64,000 nt of DNA from Stercorarius parasiticus. Its lineage: Eukaryota > Chordata > Aves > Charadriiformes > Stercorariidae. The stretch lies in assembly GCA_013396915.1 (NCBI GenBank), contig VWZL01002227.1:1-64000 (forward strand). The letters run 5' to 3'. Under the pieces are notes generated by a model. It did not search any database. It was given only the letters and a program-made list of their open reading frames with translations, and was not told where the DNA came from. Positions within the stretch are counted from its first letter, which is position 1, and each line of letters begins with the position of its first letter. Below are positions 1 to 13,514 of the stretch, one piece after another. The position numbers were made by a program, and so were the translations under genes.

Positions 1-303
1 TGTGTTGGTGGAAGAGAAATTCAACATGAGTCAACAATGTGCACTCTCAGCCCAGAANAACACTTTTAAACTGAAAGAGGGTAGATTAGGTTCGATATTA
101 GGAAGACATTCTTTACTGTGAGGGTGGTGAGACTCTGGAACGGGTTGCGCAGAGAAGTTGTGGATGCCCCATCCCTGGAAGTGTTGAAGGCCAGGCTGGA
201 TGAGGCTTTGAGCAACCTGGTCTAGTGGAAGGTGTTCCTGCCCATGGCAAGGGGGCTGGAACTAGACAATTAATATCCACTCCAACTCTAACCATTCTAT
301 GGT
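1..303 (+). mobile_element. CR1 LINE, 3' end fragment with internal join
   Basis: This is the 3' end of a chicken-repeat-1 (CR1) retrotransposon, a non-LTR element that copies itself by target-primed reverse transcription. From about 65 to 303 it carries the usual end of the CR1 ORF2 reading frame and the 3' UTR, and it closes with a decayed CATTCTATG-type terminal motif near 293. Bases 1-57 match an upstream part of CR1, equivalent to 3201-3257 in the copy at 3133-3872. The sequence after the N at 57 matches a part about 360 bp further downstream (equivalent to about 3619 on). So an internal piece is missing exactly at the N. The element continues to the left of the window. Confidence 0.9.
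57..57. other. Single undetermined base at an apparent contig join
   Basis: One N sits inside the CR1 copy, precisely where about 360 bp of expected element sequence is absent. This is more likely a one-base placeholder for a sequence gap or a contig join than a simple miscalled base. Confidence 0.7.
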
Positions 304-1550
304 AGGTGTCCAAGCATAGTTGCACAAGATGCAGAAACTCCTGGTTTGAGTGGGGACAGCACTTTGCAGCCTCACTGCATCGCCATGGGGTCCTGTGCCA
401 GAGCATCAGCGTACAGCTTAGGTGCAAGAAGTCTGGCGTGATCAACTGCAACAGCTGAGGCACAATGTACCAACATCCCATGCCTGTGTCTGTGCTCTGT
501 AACACCAAACAGGATCTTTTCAAGGAGCAATAAATACCCTCTCTTTCTTACTTAATGCAGAGTTCATTAAGTCCGGTTGCCACATTAGGCCAAAATTTCC
601 TTAAATCATCTTTGCTAGTTCCAGGATACCTTACCTGCTTTTAGAGCATAAAGAAGGCATGGCGGTAGGCACTCCCAGTATATCTTGTTGTATTATCTCC
701 TTTCACCCAGATTACTTTCTTACATAGTTGCTTTTTATCTGTTGGAATTGTAGCCCTGCACTTTTGCCGCACTTTCTACTACTCTATACAGCTGAAAACT
801 TCAGGCGTACAAGCCAGAGAAGTGTTATTAATACACACACACAAAAAAAAGTCTGCATGCCAAAAGTGGTGTGGATTGCAGTCTGCAGAAAAATGTCATC
901 CAGTGAAGATGCATGCTGTCATGTTTTCTTCTTTTTTCTTCTCCACTCCAAAAGAAGGCCTAAATAAAGCCTGAAATTCTGCTGATTCTGAATACAGATA
1001 AATATTTTTGCAAACAATTTCTTCCTGCGTGACAGCAACTACAAGAGAACTATGCAACTGTCATCTTTCTTAAGCTTGTGTATTGTCCACCAATGCTTAA
1101 GCATTCAAGCCAAATTTCAAGCACTTTTTTTTTTTTTTCTTTAAACAGGTTGCTGGGGATGTCAAACCCAATAAATTCATACAGGTTTTCTCAGAGGTAG
1201 CTGTCCAGGTAGCAGAAAGACAGACAGATTAGCGCCGTCACTGAAGAAAAAGCTACTTTCTGAGTGCAGTCAGAAGCACCAGAGAACATCCAGGAAGTAT
1301 TTAAAAATACTAACTACATAATTGAAAAGAAAAAGAAAAGAATAATCCAGCAGTGATAAAAGGAGCCACAAGAAAACAAGTGCCACGTCTTATTGTTAAC
1401 CACCTCCAAATTGTATTCCCTGTGAGAATCAGAGTAATAAGTCTGTCTAGCTTCTCTTTTAGGGATTACCTAAAATTATTCCTACAGGCAAGAACCAAGG
1501 GGGAAAAAAAAAACCCAAACACAACATCAAACCCTCCACCTTTTAGATCA

Positions 1551-1621
1551 TTTTTGTGGTTTTTGAGTTCTTTGTTTGAGGGGTTTTTTTGTTTTTTTTT
1601 TGTTTGGGGTTTTTTTTGTTG
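1551..1621 (+). repeat. T/G-rich low-complexity tract
   Basis: Runs of seven to ten T are separated by short G blocks, such as GGGG followed by T8. The tract is preceded at 1501-1520 by an A/C-rich stretch of opposite composition. Such tracts are common in bird genomes and are slippage-prone. Confidence 0.75.
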
Positions 1622-2430
1622 AAAACTGATACTTAGTATCCAAAGAGTAATTTTTCCTTCACCAAACAGGCACTGCCTGACAAATGGGCTATCTTCTGGC
1701 ATAACTTAGTCTGTCACACCTCAAAATTATTCTTCTGCACTAATGCTGTTGTAGCCATCTTAATGTGCATGCCTTAAAAGCTAAGTGCTGGCAAACTTTT
1801 ACGAAAGTGATGCAATTTATTGCAATTCTTGCATATTGCTCCAAACTCTGGAATTTGTCTGGACTTGTGTTGTACAAAGCCACACACGGTGTGGTGAGCA
1901 CTGTTCTTTGCAAGCTGCAATTGTTACCCCCCATCTCTTTTTATCTCAAGACTTTTTGCTTTTTGGGGCAATCTTGCTAAGTGTCCACAGAGCAGAGCCC
2001 ACCTTCCATAAGCTTCATTCACCCTGGGGTGAACAATAGTGTTTGACAGTGTAATTAGGAGTTGCCAAGCAAGAATAAGTCTGGACCTTGTTAGTCCACC
2101 TCCAAGCTCTTTCTCTTCACTTGAAATACAAAGTATTCTACAACTCGTTAGGCGGTTAATGGCATGAATTGGGAGCTGGATGTTCAGTCCTCATTCACAA
2201 CCATATTTTCACTTCTTGTGGTCCTCAGAGGAAGCCACCTTTTCCTCTTTTTAATATGGCTGTGGTACTCTTATTTCATATTCTTTGTCTGAGACTGATT
2301 CTGAGCAATAATCCTAGTGCTGTGCCACGTAAGAGCATTCAGCAGTACGCATTTCATCCAGAGCAGCCTTATGCTAGATCTGCTATTGACTGTACGTCTG
2401 TAGTTAGTAAAGTTATTGTAGGTTCAAACT

Positions 2431-2510
2431 GGGGTTTTTTTTGGTTGTGTGGGGTTGTTTTTCCATTTGTGCTTTGGTTGTTTTGGTGTTTGTTTGTGTG
2501 TTTGTTTTTA
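2431..2510 (+). repeat. GT-rich low-complexity tract
   Basis: An imperfect mixture of GGTT, TGTTT and GTGTG units, with almost no A or C for about 80 bp. It produces an artificial hydrophobic open frame on the plus strand. Confidence 0.75.
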
Positions 2511-3132
2511 AAATGGTGCTAGTATAGTTCTGGAGTCTCTTTTTGCACCAGATTAGCCCTTTGCTTTATGTAGCTGCAGAGTTTTTATACCATTTATTAT
2601 ACCATCAAAACAAACTCAGCCAACTGAAAGTTAATATTAAGTGCTTTGTAACCGGAACGTGTCTTCTGACGACACTCAACTCTTCTTGTTTGCTGTCATC
2701 TGCTTGCTGTTACAGAATGAAGCACGTTGCCAGTCAGCCTCTCCCTTTTACTTTAAGGTGGGGGTTTCAGCAGTTCCGTTCATTCACTTGGCACCTTTAT
2801 AAATAAGTTTTAGCAGAACAAATTGTTCAGAAGTCATCCAAAATCAGAGTCTGGCAGTCTGTCTTGTTCACTATCACTGCTCACATGGATCAGCATTGTA
2901 TGAACGTTAGTTTCGACACAGCAGAACAAGAATTTCCACCAGGTAATTCGAAAGCTGCAGTACCCTGCATGACTGGACATAAAGGTGGAAAGTTCCATGA
3001 TTTCATAAGCTAATCCTTGTACTTTTGAATTATATTTCTAAGCCTTGTTTTTTTAAGCTTTCAAAATATGATACAAACCAATATAGTAATTTCTTCCCAA
3101 GCAAGCAGGGAATGTGGAATGAGATAACTTCA

Positions 3133-3872
3133 TTATCAATACAGCAATACAGACTGGGGGATGACGTGACAGAGAGCAGCCCTGTGGAAAAGGACTTGGG
3201 GGTACTGCTGGATGAAGAGCTGGACATGAGACAACAATGTGCACTCGCAGCCCAGAAGGCCAGTCGCATCCGGGGATGCATCAAAAGAAGCGTGTCCAGC
3301 AGATCAAGAGAGGTGATTCTGCCCCTCTAGTCTGCTCTCGTGAGACCCCACCTGGAGTACTGCGTCCAGTTCTGGAGTCCTCAACACAAGAAGGACATGG
3401 ACCTGTTGTAGCAGGTCCAGAGGAGGGCCACAAAGATGATCAGAGGGTTGGGACGCCTCTCCTATGAAGATGGGCTGAGAGAGCTGGGGTTGTTCAGCCA
3501 GGAGAAGAGAACGCTCCGGGGAGACCTTATAGCAGCCTTCCAGTACCTGAAGGGGGCCTGCAGGAAAGATGGGGAGGGTCTGTTTGCAAGGGCATGTAGC
3601 CATAGGACAAGGGGCAATGGTTTTAAACTAGAGCAGGGTAGGGTTAGATTAGACATTAGGAGGAAGTTCTTTACAATGAGGGTGGTGAGACACTGGAACA
3701 GGTTGCCCAGAGAGGTGGTGGAGGCCCCATCCCTGGAGACATTCAAGGCCAGTCTTGATGAATCTCTGAGCAATGATCTAGTTGAAGATGTCCCTGCTTA
3801 CTGCAGGGGGGTTGGACTAGATGGCCTTTAAAGGTCCCTTACAAACCAACGCATTCTATGATGATTCTGTGA
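3133..3872 (+). mobile_element. CR1 LINE, 5'-truncated, 3' 740 bp
   Basis: A CR1 retrotransposon copy truncated at its 5' end, as is usual for the family. It begins near the TATCAATACAG segment that lies between the reverse transcriptase core and the C-terminal domain of ORF2. It contains the end of ORF2 and the 3' UTR with the typical TTGGACTAGATGGCC segment, and closes with ATTCTATGATGATTCTGTG at about 3853-3871. The C-terminal frame is open from 3436 to 3831 but broken upstream, for example by a TAG at 3328-3330. No RT catalytic motif or endonuclease domain is present, so it is a dead copy. Same orientation as most CR1s here. Confidence 0.95.
3436..3831 (+). pseudogene. CR1 ORF2 C-terminal remnant
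   Basis: An open stretch of 131 codons inside the CR1 copy, ending in TAA at 3829-3831. It encodes the conserved C-terminal part of CR1 ORF2. Recognisable pieces are [18 protein letters not shown] near residues 5-22, [18 protein letters not shown] near 23-40, RTRGNGFKL near 57-65 and [19 protein letters not shown] near 86-104. The reading frame has no independent promoter or start. The methionine at 3436 is simply internal to the old ORF. It is a retrotransposon remnant, not a host gene. Confidence 0.9.
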
Positions 3873-5460
3873 ACTTCAAAATAAGTAAACTAGATAGCTC
3901 CCTGGCTGCAATTTGATACGTAAACTATAAACCACAGAATTCAGTACTTCTGCAATAAAACTTGCAATTCACTACAATCAGGCGACGATAGTGTTCTTTG
4001 TTCACCTGAAACAACTAGCTTTTACCATCACATTTTCTCCACGAATAGGACTTAAACCAGTAGTAATGTGGAAAAAAACCTCTTGATCACTAAACTTCTG
4101 TCAATGTCAAGATGTGTTATGAAGCTGTTAATGTGATTAGTTAAATAACATAGTTCCAACAAAGCTAAAGTCTATTTTGTTATTTTCACAGAACTCTTTA
4201 TAATTGAAAAGGACAGGACAGGCACTATACTACCTCCATATTAGAGACAAGGCCTTCTTCTCCATTCCTACAATGGGGATGCCTACTCCTCTCTATCCAA
4301 TTGTTTTTCAGGTCAAATAGCGACACCAACTTCTGTTTAGTTTTTATATACAGCACAAATGAAAGAAAACAAAGCTCACCTATTCAAAAACTAAAAATAT
4401 TTTCTTTTTAAAAAAGGAACAAATGCAACTCTCCAAATTTATTTGCCTTGTCATGTTTTTGCAAATCAAGTTTTCCCAATTTTAATTGTAGAGACATGCT
4501 AAAGGAAAACCAACAAACAAAAAACCACTTTATTTTTTTATGCCAGCTGTCACAAATTCTCAAGAGCTTGCTAACTGAAAGGTCCCTCTGTGCACCCCTT
4601 CACCCACTTTTGTCTTTATACTTTCTATTGTGCCAATGTTTAGACTTTAATTCTACCTTACCAAAACCTCATTGTCTTCTTTAAAACTCACTTAGTACAC
4701 ACATGCACAAAAAATAAGATTGTGGAAAGTAAAAGCTTACAGCTCTGGCATTTTGTAATGCTGAGCCACATATATCGGCTCTTGAAGTTAAGATTATGAT
4801 GTCTTTTAGGTACAGTGGGGAGATCAAAGAAAACCCCAACCCTTACTCCTGCCGTGGTGATGTGACTGGCATTAGAATAAATAAAAATAGGCACACGTTG
4901 AAGTAAATATGGTACTCATGAGTAACTTTTTCCTTTCAAGATCGCAGCGAGTGATTATTTAACAGTGTTCCACCAGATTTCCTCTTACATAGAAATTCAG
5001 ACTTTTCATACATGTATTTGTTTAAACCCGCTATGCATTACATGAAGACAAACACAGTTGAAGAAATATTACCAGGGCATAATCTGCAGTCACCCTGAAG
5101 AGTCAGAAAAGTTACCCAGAACATTTTAACCAACAGCACTGTAGTGTGTGAATGAAGTGGAAAAATTTCAAAGAAAAAAAGAAGTATTAGAAACCCATAA
5201 AGATGGCATATTAGCAATGTTATATAAGATATTATTGCTTTGAAAATATTATCTGGGTTAAAAAGAAGATATAGGGTGTTTGACTTTCAAATCTACATAT
5301 GCCAGTAAGCTTTGAAACCGGACCTTGGACTGGAACTGGACTGAAACTTGTAAACCTCAAGTCCTCTCCAAGATAACATATGGAATAACGTTTATTGGCT
5401 TGTCACATAGGATGAAGAAATAAAATACAGACTAGGATGCAATCCCATTGAAAGTCCTAC
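3873..5460. other. Non-coding stretch, nothing recognised
   Basis: AT-rich single-copy-looking sequence between two CR1 fragments. There are only short open frames (78 codons at most) and no recognisable RNA gene, exon or repeat. Confidence 0.55.
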
Positions 5461-5530
5461 TATAGAAACATAGGACTGGAAAAATCTACTTGGGCCATCA
5501 AGACCAGCCTTCTGCCAGAAATGATGCAAT
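5461..5530 (-). mobile_element. Old CR1 3' end, reverse orientation
   Basis: The plus strand reads TAGAAACATAGGACTGGAAA followed by a diverged ...CTTGGGCCATCAAGACCAGCCTTCTGCC. This is the reverse complement of a CR1 3' UTR and terminal motif (normally ATAGGACTGGAAGGGACCT...CATCTAGTCCAG). Only the last 70 bp or so are clear. Similarity fades toward 5600. The divergence suggests an old insertion. Confidence 0.65.
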
Positions 5531-7579
5531 ATACACGAGAACTATAAATCCTGCATCCTTTACAAGACACGGAACACATGAACTCTATTGGAAACTAAAT
5601 TGGCTTGGCAGAAAAAAAACCCTAGCAGTTCAAACATGCTGATCTGTGAGCAATAATTATGTGTATCCCAAAAAGAAAAATGGGATGAGATCATATTTTC
5701 ATTTCTATTGTATTTTTACACAAGAATGAAATCACATTACTGAGACTTCTCAAATGGATAAAACAGGTAAATTTTAAATTCAAATTCCAGACACAGAGCA
5801 GGATGCCAGGGCTAAGTTTAGGACAATTTTGTTGTCAGTGAAATCTTTGAAAGTCTAGCTAGGAAACTAAAGATATGACTAAAAAAAAAATAATAGTGTG
5901 GGGTGCAACTGCTTAAAAACCCACACAGTTATCCACGAACATATTTTTAGTAACTGTAAGTTACTTAAAACAATTTTCTTGAGCAACTGTAAATTAAATT
6001 AAGCCCTTTCAAGCTTTGTGTTCTTTTTAAAATTCGGGGTCACAGAGTTCAGTTAAATTGATAGCTCAGTGAACTTTCTCAGCCTTAAGTTCAAACACAA
6101 GAGAGTTTCTACGCATTTACTGAACTCCGAGGTCTACGCATACACCTATTGCTGCACTAGCCACATTATTCCCCGCAGGACTTTTTTTTCACCCCTGAAG
6201 GCTTATAATTAATAAGGACTACTATATTAGTCACTAGACAGATTACTTTCTTACTAATATGTATCAGTAGGGCAGCCAAAAGGAACTTCCTATTTCAACT
6301 GGTCCCCAAGAACAAGCACTGTTACTGATATTTCTAGGAGCATAGAGTAAACAGCTAAATCAAGAGGCAAACATGCAACCCACAATTTATTATTCTACTG
6401 AGATTTTAATATCTTTCAAAACATTTGGATGAAGCCTACTTGGCCATTATTTGTGGGACATTCTCCATCTCTACTGCTTCCCATGCTGGACGCTGCATCT
6501 GAAAGTATGGATTTTGCCAGTTCTGCTATGAGGTGTCACTTCTGGAGACTCTGAAATCTCAGATCTTATGGTTTAGTGTATATTTGACATCTATAGGTGC
6601 AGGATCCAGGAACTGTTTATAACATGTAGCAGCATCTGCTGTAGATAGATTATCAGGATCTCTTCCTTTAGTTGGAAAATTATGGGGAAAAAAACTGTGG
6701 GTATTCTCATAGCCAGTGTGGTACATGATCTCTCAAGGACGTCAGGAAAGCACCTGCAATGTTGCCTTCCCTCTGCAAGAGATGCATTTCAAAGCTAGTA
6801 GTCTGAGTGCATAGCAACATGCTACTTTCTTGCATCTTTGTTTTCTTGAGTCAGAGTTTTCTTCTGTTTCTGTCTCTGACATGGAGCATAACTCCACTAT
6901 CATCTTTGCTGGCCTTTTTACATAGCAAACAGGGCACAGACCCTCCCTGATAAGACTGCTGACACAGTCAGTAGCACATTAACTTTAAAGCCCATGCTGG
7001 GAAAGTGTCTCCTCTCTCTTTACTACCAGCTTAGGCCCACTGGAGAACAATTCCTCTCCGTTGGGAAGTAAGTTCTAGGTAATATGGTTAAATTGACCTA
7101 TGATGTGACTTATTAGTAGGCCCAATCAAGGGACTAAGTACTGAGTGAAATCGATAGAATCTTTCATTTACTTCCCTCCATCACGTGTGCGCACACACAA
7201 GAGTCAAAGCAGAGCTATGTGTCTCCATAGTTTATTAGGCTGTGCAAGAGTAAAGTCCGCTCACATTAGGTGGGGATGATTTTTGAAGTTCTCTCACCTC
7301 TATTGGTGGTGGGGAAAGTACGTTCCTAACTCAAAAATAATTTTTTTGTTATCCAGTCCTTTGTAGCAGCATACAAATACACTGGTACAGCCTCACAAGA
7401 TTAGTTTAATGCTCATGCTCCCTGTGGGTGAACTTGAGAATAGACCATCTGCATCCTATGTCACATCTTCCACTTCCCAGGAAATTGCTCTGGTCACCTT
7501 AAATGAATGGTTATCTTCTATTTTTTCCATGGACTGTTTAAATGTATAGACATGCCTGAGATGTGAGAGGGCAGGAGAT

Positions 7580-7670
7580 TTAAAAAAAATAATAAAATAA
7601 AATTAAAAAAACTAAACCTCCAGAGCCTCTTTATTCACCCATTTGAGGAAAATAAAAAAAAAAAAAAAAA
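7580..7670. repeat. A-rich simple sequence with A17 run
   Basis: Two A-rich blocks: degenerate AAAT units at 7580-7617, and 17 consecutive A at 7654-7670 preceded by GAAAAT. No LINE 3' end sits directly upstream, so I do not call either block a retrotransposition tail. Confidence 0.75.
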
Positions 7671-8220
7671 GAGCAGCTCTTGGTTAAAATTGGGGATTTG
7701 AATCAGAGTGAATTTCAGTATTTCATAATTATAAGTATGCTATAATCACTAGGCTAGTGGATCCTCAATGAAGGAACATCAACACCGAGTTAATTCTAGG
7801 CATACCATATTTCAGCATGTTGTAATATGACTAATGAAATAATTTGCAGTTGTAGAGTTAACAGGCCAAGATGTGTTTCTCTCCTTCTAATCCCACAGGA
7901 GTTTAAAATAACAGATGAGCAAACAAAGAAATCACCTCCCCCTTCCCACTTCCAAAAACCTGCCAAACTTCTATCTCATCAGTTCCTTCCAAAAAAGTTC
8001 TCTATGGTAATACAAGAAAAGGAAGAAACACAAGGATATGAAGGATGTGTACTGTAACAGGGGAGGGGAAAAAATTTTAAAAGGGGAGAGGGATGAGAAG
8101 ACAGTAGTTCAGGAACCCAGTATAACTAGAATTCTCCCAGAAGTTATTACAACAGGAGAGATTCAAATAAGAATCTAGTTCCATTCACCTTCATGTAAGT
8201 ATCACACTAATAAACAACAC

Positions 8221-8278
8221 GACAAAAAAAACCCCACACTAAAACAACCCAACCCAAAAAATACGCAAAACCCCAAGG
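8221..8278. repeat. A/C-rich low-complexity tract
   Basis: Runs of A broken by CCC and CCCC blocks. It is the complementary composition of the GT-rich tracts near the start of the window. Confidence 0.7.
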
Positions 8279-10186
8279 ATCAAAAGAATAGTTGGATTTT
8301 TTTGTTGTTGTTTTTGATGTAAAATTGTACAATCTGAAGTGTTCAACTTCAATTGCTCATGAGGAAGAACAGGGTAATCCACTTGAAGAGTGTCATATTT
8401 TAGGGAAAGCTACTTTTGGAAGTTACTAGATTCATATGAGAAACTCAGGGGATAATTTTTTGAAGGCTTTATTAAGGAAATGACAGTTCAGTCAGACATA
8501 TGCTTCTGGAGGACCATGGCATCTCTAATTTGGGGCCAGATTGTAACGTGGATCAGAAACCAACAGAAAAAAAACTGTCAAGATTCTCCATCAGACTTAG
8601 GGAAAGCGTGGACTTCAGTTACCCAAGCACACCTATATTTTAGATTACGAGCTCTGGCAACAAAATAAAGTGATACAGCAGACTGAGCTAGCAAGCTACA
8701 AAGATACACGCAGGCATTGAATGAAATTCATACACCAAGAGTAAAAAATACAAACAGAAACACCTTTGCAAGAAGCAGACCATATAGTGTGAGAAAAAGC
8801 AGACCTAAGCACCATTCTACATTTGAACAGAGCTTCTCTATTTGGGAGAACCAAAAACCACATTGAAGAGTTTAGACAGTGCCCTAAACAAACCATGTAT
8901 CTTCTTAGAACTTACATGGACCAGAGTTGTAGCTATAGCAAAAATTAAGGGACTTGTTCAAGAAACAGCTGTAGCCAGCGACTGAAATGCTGCTCTGAAT
9001 AGGAATTGAACACAAGCTTAATTCTAATGGACACTTTAATGTGTATTTAAAGCGTCATTAGAGATTACTAAAATAGAGGATAACTATGAAAGCAGAGAGT
9101 AACATGATCAATCTTTAGAAATGTTCATCCTAATTTTTGTGTCCGAGAACTAAATACAACTTCCTGCGAAAGTGCCCTAACACCAGTTACAACCTACTAA
9201 ACAGTCCTCGATTTTGCTGTACCTTTTAAAATAGCTTCTGTTTTAGGAGGAACACCTGAAGATCGAAAAAAAAAATCAAATCAAGAGACCTACGAAGAGA
9301 GGGATGATATATAAAAGGAAAAACTAAAATTCCTGCAAATGGATAAAAATCACAGGGAATAAACTATAGTACAGTAAACAGAGCTATGACAAACAAGAAA
9401 AAGTAAGGTCACAGTAGAGCACAATGCTATACGTATACATACACTCAAAAAAATGTCTGCATCCATCGACCTTTCTTACTTGTGACTCAAATGCCACATA
9501 CATAAAGGTGTTTTCTTGGAGTACTTACATTACGTTGAAGCAGCCAGGCACTTTTCATTCCATTAACACTTAAGACAGATATTAGGAAGATCTACGGCAC
9601 TAAGCTTTTTAAAATTAACTGATCATGGAGATGAGCCACAATAACAACTCCAAAAGCCCTGGCTCAATATTCAAAGATTTTTTAAATTGTTTTTTCTTTC
9701 CTCCCCTTGAACTGTCCTGGTACTTAAAGATCTTTTAAAAGAAGAGAATTAGAACACTAAATTTGTGCTAGCATCAGAAGTACAAACAGAATGACAACAA
9801 TAATTACTCTGTAATTATTTTAATGTCACTCCTTAGGTAACAGAAAGGACTGCAGTGCTAGACAACCAAAGATGAAACAGCATTAGTTATTCTCTTATTT
9901 AATGAGACCTACTTTTACATAAATCTTCTTTCTCTCTTTGACAGAACTGCAGGTATAGGCTTCCAGGTTAGTACTACACAGTATCCCAACCCAGGCATCA
10001 ACACCATGTAGAGCATAAAATAAATAAGTTATTAACTAACTGATTAACAAGTACTTCTTAAAATGTATCAGTATGTACAATTTATCCTTTAATAGAATTT
10101 ACTTCTACCACAAAGATGCTTCTACCATTGACCAGATTCCAGTTCCACTCTTATATACTGTACAGTAACTCAAAAATCAGTGCTCT

Positions 10187-10261
10187 ACAAAAACAAAACA
10201 AAACAACCAAAAAAACCCACCAACAAAGAAAGCCTCCAAAAATCAACTACCAAAAAAAACC
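10187..10261. repeat. CAAAA-rich low-complexity tract
   Basis: Imperfect CAAAA, CCAAAA and CCACC units for about 75 bp, almost without G or T. It sustains a meaningless lysine/asparagine/threonine-rich open frame. Confidence 0.75.
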
Positions 10262-13200
10262 ATCACAAAGCTACATAATGTTTTCATTTTTACAACTTAA
10301 TTGGTAGGAGGGTTCTCCCCCCAAAATACCAATATTAAAAAAATAATAATTACCTCTGTTGCACTTTTTTAAATGAGAAACAAGACCACAAAAGTAGCAG
10401 AGCTGTGATAGTTTCCAGCCCTGTAAAACTATCACAATTAAACGGGCAGGCTTTATTTTACAAGCAAACTCAAAAAGAAAGTATCACTCGGTTCACCAAG
10501 CAGACACAAGCCTACCGTTAGCCTTCAGTTCACACACCACCTCTCACCTTCTCCTTCCTCTTCTCACCCCCAATTACATCATTCTCTCTGAGCTTGGACT
10601 GCCTTTAGGGTTATCAGCTGGGAATCATACACCTTGGCTGATTCACAGCTGTGTACTGTTTTTTCATAAAGCGAGGCAGGCTATTTTCTTAGGTCCTTAA
10701 AGAATCCATACTTTCTTGCCATAACATCTAAGCACAGTGCTGTGTCAAAAATGACTTACTGTAATCCTCGATTACAGAATGGGGAAGAGGAGGAGAAAAG
10801 AATATACGTATCATGTTGTTGAGTTATACCTATTCCTCCTGCCATTGCAATTAGTAGAAGTAATTCTGACTGAGTTTAGATTGCTGGAAAAAAAGTTTGT
10901 ATTTCTGCTAGCAAGACAGAAACATCCTTCAGGTTGCAATACAAAGGTGCTTAGCTGGAAGAAGGAATACATCTGACCTTATCCATTGTCCATGCCCCAA
11001 AGGTCAGCGAAGACACAGAGGATCTTATAATTTTGTATGTGTGTCGGTATATCAAAAGCGCTATTCATGTATATATTTTATATGTTTCTGTGAAGACATT
11101 AAAGAAGTATTTACAAACAAATGATTCATTAGCAAGCATCAATATGCGCAACTATATGCTCAGGTTACAAAATTTAAGGTTTATAAAATAGCAACTTTTA
11201 AAGTAACAACTGTGTAAACTACATTATAATGTTTGTTGCATTAATGCAATTAGGAATCAAAAATTACGCCTTCTCAAATATTCTGTGAAAAAGAGTGTTC
11301 ACTAAATCATATTCTTGTTATATAAATTTAATGCCAGGTTAATATTCTGTATTATAGAAATCATTAGATATTAGAGGAAGGAGCAGCCATACTTTGTAAG
11401 TAGAAACTTATCTTTGGGTTACATTAGTATCTGTTTACATACCCTGTATTTTTATAGTCTACAGAGCAAAAAGTAGACTGAGTTTATATGTTATAAAGTT
11501 TGATATTGATATATTCCTCTTCTGTATTTTTAAACAAACTTCTTAGCTTATGATTGATTGACTACTGAGTAGCTATAGAGCAGGTGGGTTATTAGCCAAG
11601 CAGTTTAATTTTGAATTTTGAATGCCCTCTCTTTTTTAAAACTGGTGTAGCACATTTACTAACTAAAGAAACCCCAAAGAGCAGAAATACAGGAATGATA
11701 TTCAGTGAAGTCTTACCCAGAAATGAATCATCAGCTTTGTGAATGCTGTATCCTTATGTCTGTATAAAGCCACACAGATACAGGTATTTGGAGCAACATA
11801 CAAAATAAGTAGTCATATACAGATGGACTACCTCCACTCCTTTCTTCCAGAGCCACTTACAGGTGGTGTGAGACAAGAACTGTTTGCAACATAGTGCTCA
11901 GAAATAACCTGGAAACGCCATGTCTAACTGTTGAATTTAGGATAACCTGACAAGCCTCTTAGCACCTCCTTCCATTCAAAACAGTTACTGGAATAATGAT
12001 TTTAAAGCAATGAAGTATGATATAAATTTAATTAGCTACATTTAGATGAAGTTTTCAAGTATTGCCTGCTCACGCTCACACTTGGAATAAGCTGGTAGAT
12101 GACTTACACCCCCTTCTCTAGGGTAGTTGTTCTTGTCAGAAAAAGGGAAAGGTTATTTTATCTAATTTTAATCATCTAAAGATGATGGCATCTCAGACTA
12201 ATCTGGCTTGAAATTCAACTAAGTACATAACATATCTCAGTCTATCACTAGCAGCTAATAATCAATATCCTCCAGGTAGGATTCACTCATTTTAACCACC
12301 TGTGTATATATTAACTGTATTGCCTACACTAGACAAACTCTTTCCATAGTAAATGAAAGCAGATTATCTATCTTCGGAGCATATCTCCAAAGGAGCAATT
12401 CATCCCACCTGTCTGAGGCATCTGTTTTTATGGTGGAATGAATTGCCCTCCAGAGATGCCCACCATATTTTAATTAGAGCTCGAAACAGATAAATAGTAT
12501 GTAAAAGCTTTAGACATCTTTTAATCAGGCAGTTATGCTTTTCCAGTTTCTTGATGCAATGCAAAGTAACAAAATATGAAAGCAGATATGGCTTATGGTG
12601 CAATTCTTTCTAAAATGGGGTGATGGAGCCATGCTTTTAATTTCTGCTGTTACGCGACGATTTACTTTTATTATAGATGAGCATTGAATGCAATTTACCT
12701 TTGGCTATAGCTCTATTCTGTTGTAAGAGCAAGTAAAATCAAAATGTATTCATTCTCTTTAGTCCTTAAACTCTTACTCAGTCATTTTCACCAAAGGTGT
12801 TCCAGGAAGCCCTACCAACCTCATTCCTTGACCTCCACAATAGAAAAAGTTGTATTTCAAAGTTCAAGAATCTTTCTAACCAGATACTGTCATTTTATTT
12901 TCCATACCAGTTCACCTTTAGCTGAAGCTATATCCCAGTGTAGTCCTCAGACGTTAATTATTAGAAAGCTCCCAGCTGCAGCTCATCTTATTAATTTTCC
13001 ACTGCACTTAAACCATTTTTTTTTATATATTGGAACTGCTTTTGACGGCTGCTTTAATTTGTTGGGTTGGCTGATCCCTTAACTTGTCCCAGTTTTAGGA
13101 AGTTCTGCAACAAGTTTTCTTTGCTTCTGAAATTTATAATTTTGTTTTTGCTAGATCATTTTTACTCATGGATTTCCAGAATTTTACTTCTGATATGTTC

Positions 13201-13514
13201 TGAGAAAAATAAAAAAATGGGACTTAATTTATTCTCGTCTGAACCTCAGTTAGCATGTTTGTGCTGAGGCTGTAGGCCATATAACACCATGCAATTTTCA
13301 GATATAGTCAAAGATAAGGTGATCCCTCTCGTAGGGTTGTTAAAGAACAGCCCAGTAATAGCTCTTAAAAACTCAAGACCACCTGATTATTTTTTACTTA
13401 GCAAAAGCTCTGTATAAAGATGGTGATGAAGCTACTAAGGCTATTTGGCTTTGCGGAAATGCAATGAGGGAAAATTTAGGTTTAAGAAGTTTGCTTTATT
13501 TGCATAAAATGAAC

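Larger units (their letters stand above)
304..3132. other. Non-coding stretch, low-complexity tracts only
   Basis: I see no supportable gene here. The stretch holds a T run at about 1125-1138, a T/G-rich tract at 1551-1621 and a second GT-rich tract at 2431-2510. The 60-120 codon open frames in this interval, the largest at 2169-2522, run through these simple tracts and have no recognisable domain. Confidence 0.6.

Noticed and set aside
2169..2522. 117-codon plus-strand open frame with a hydrophobic C-terminal part
   Set aside because: The hydrophobic half is the translation of the GT-rich tract at 2431-2510. No domain, no splice context and no plausible gene neighbourhood.
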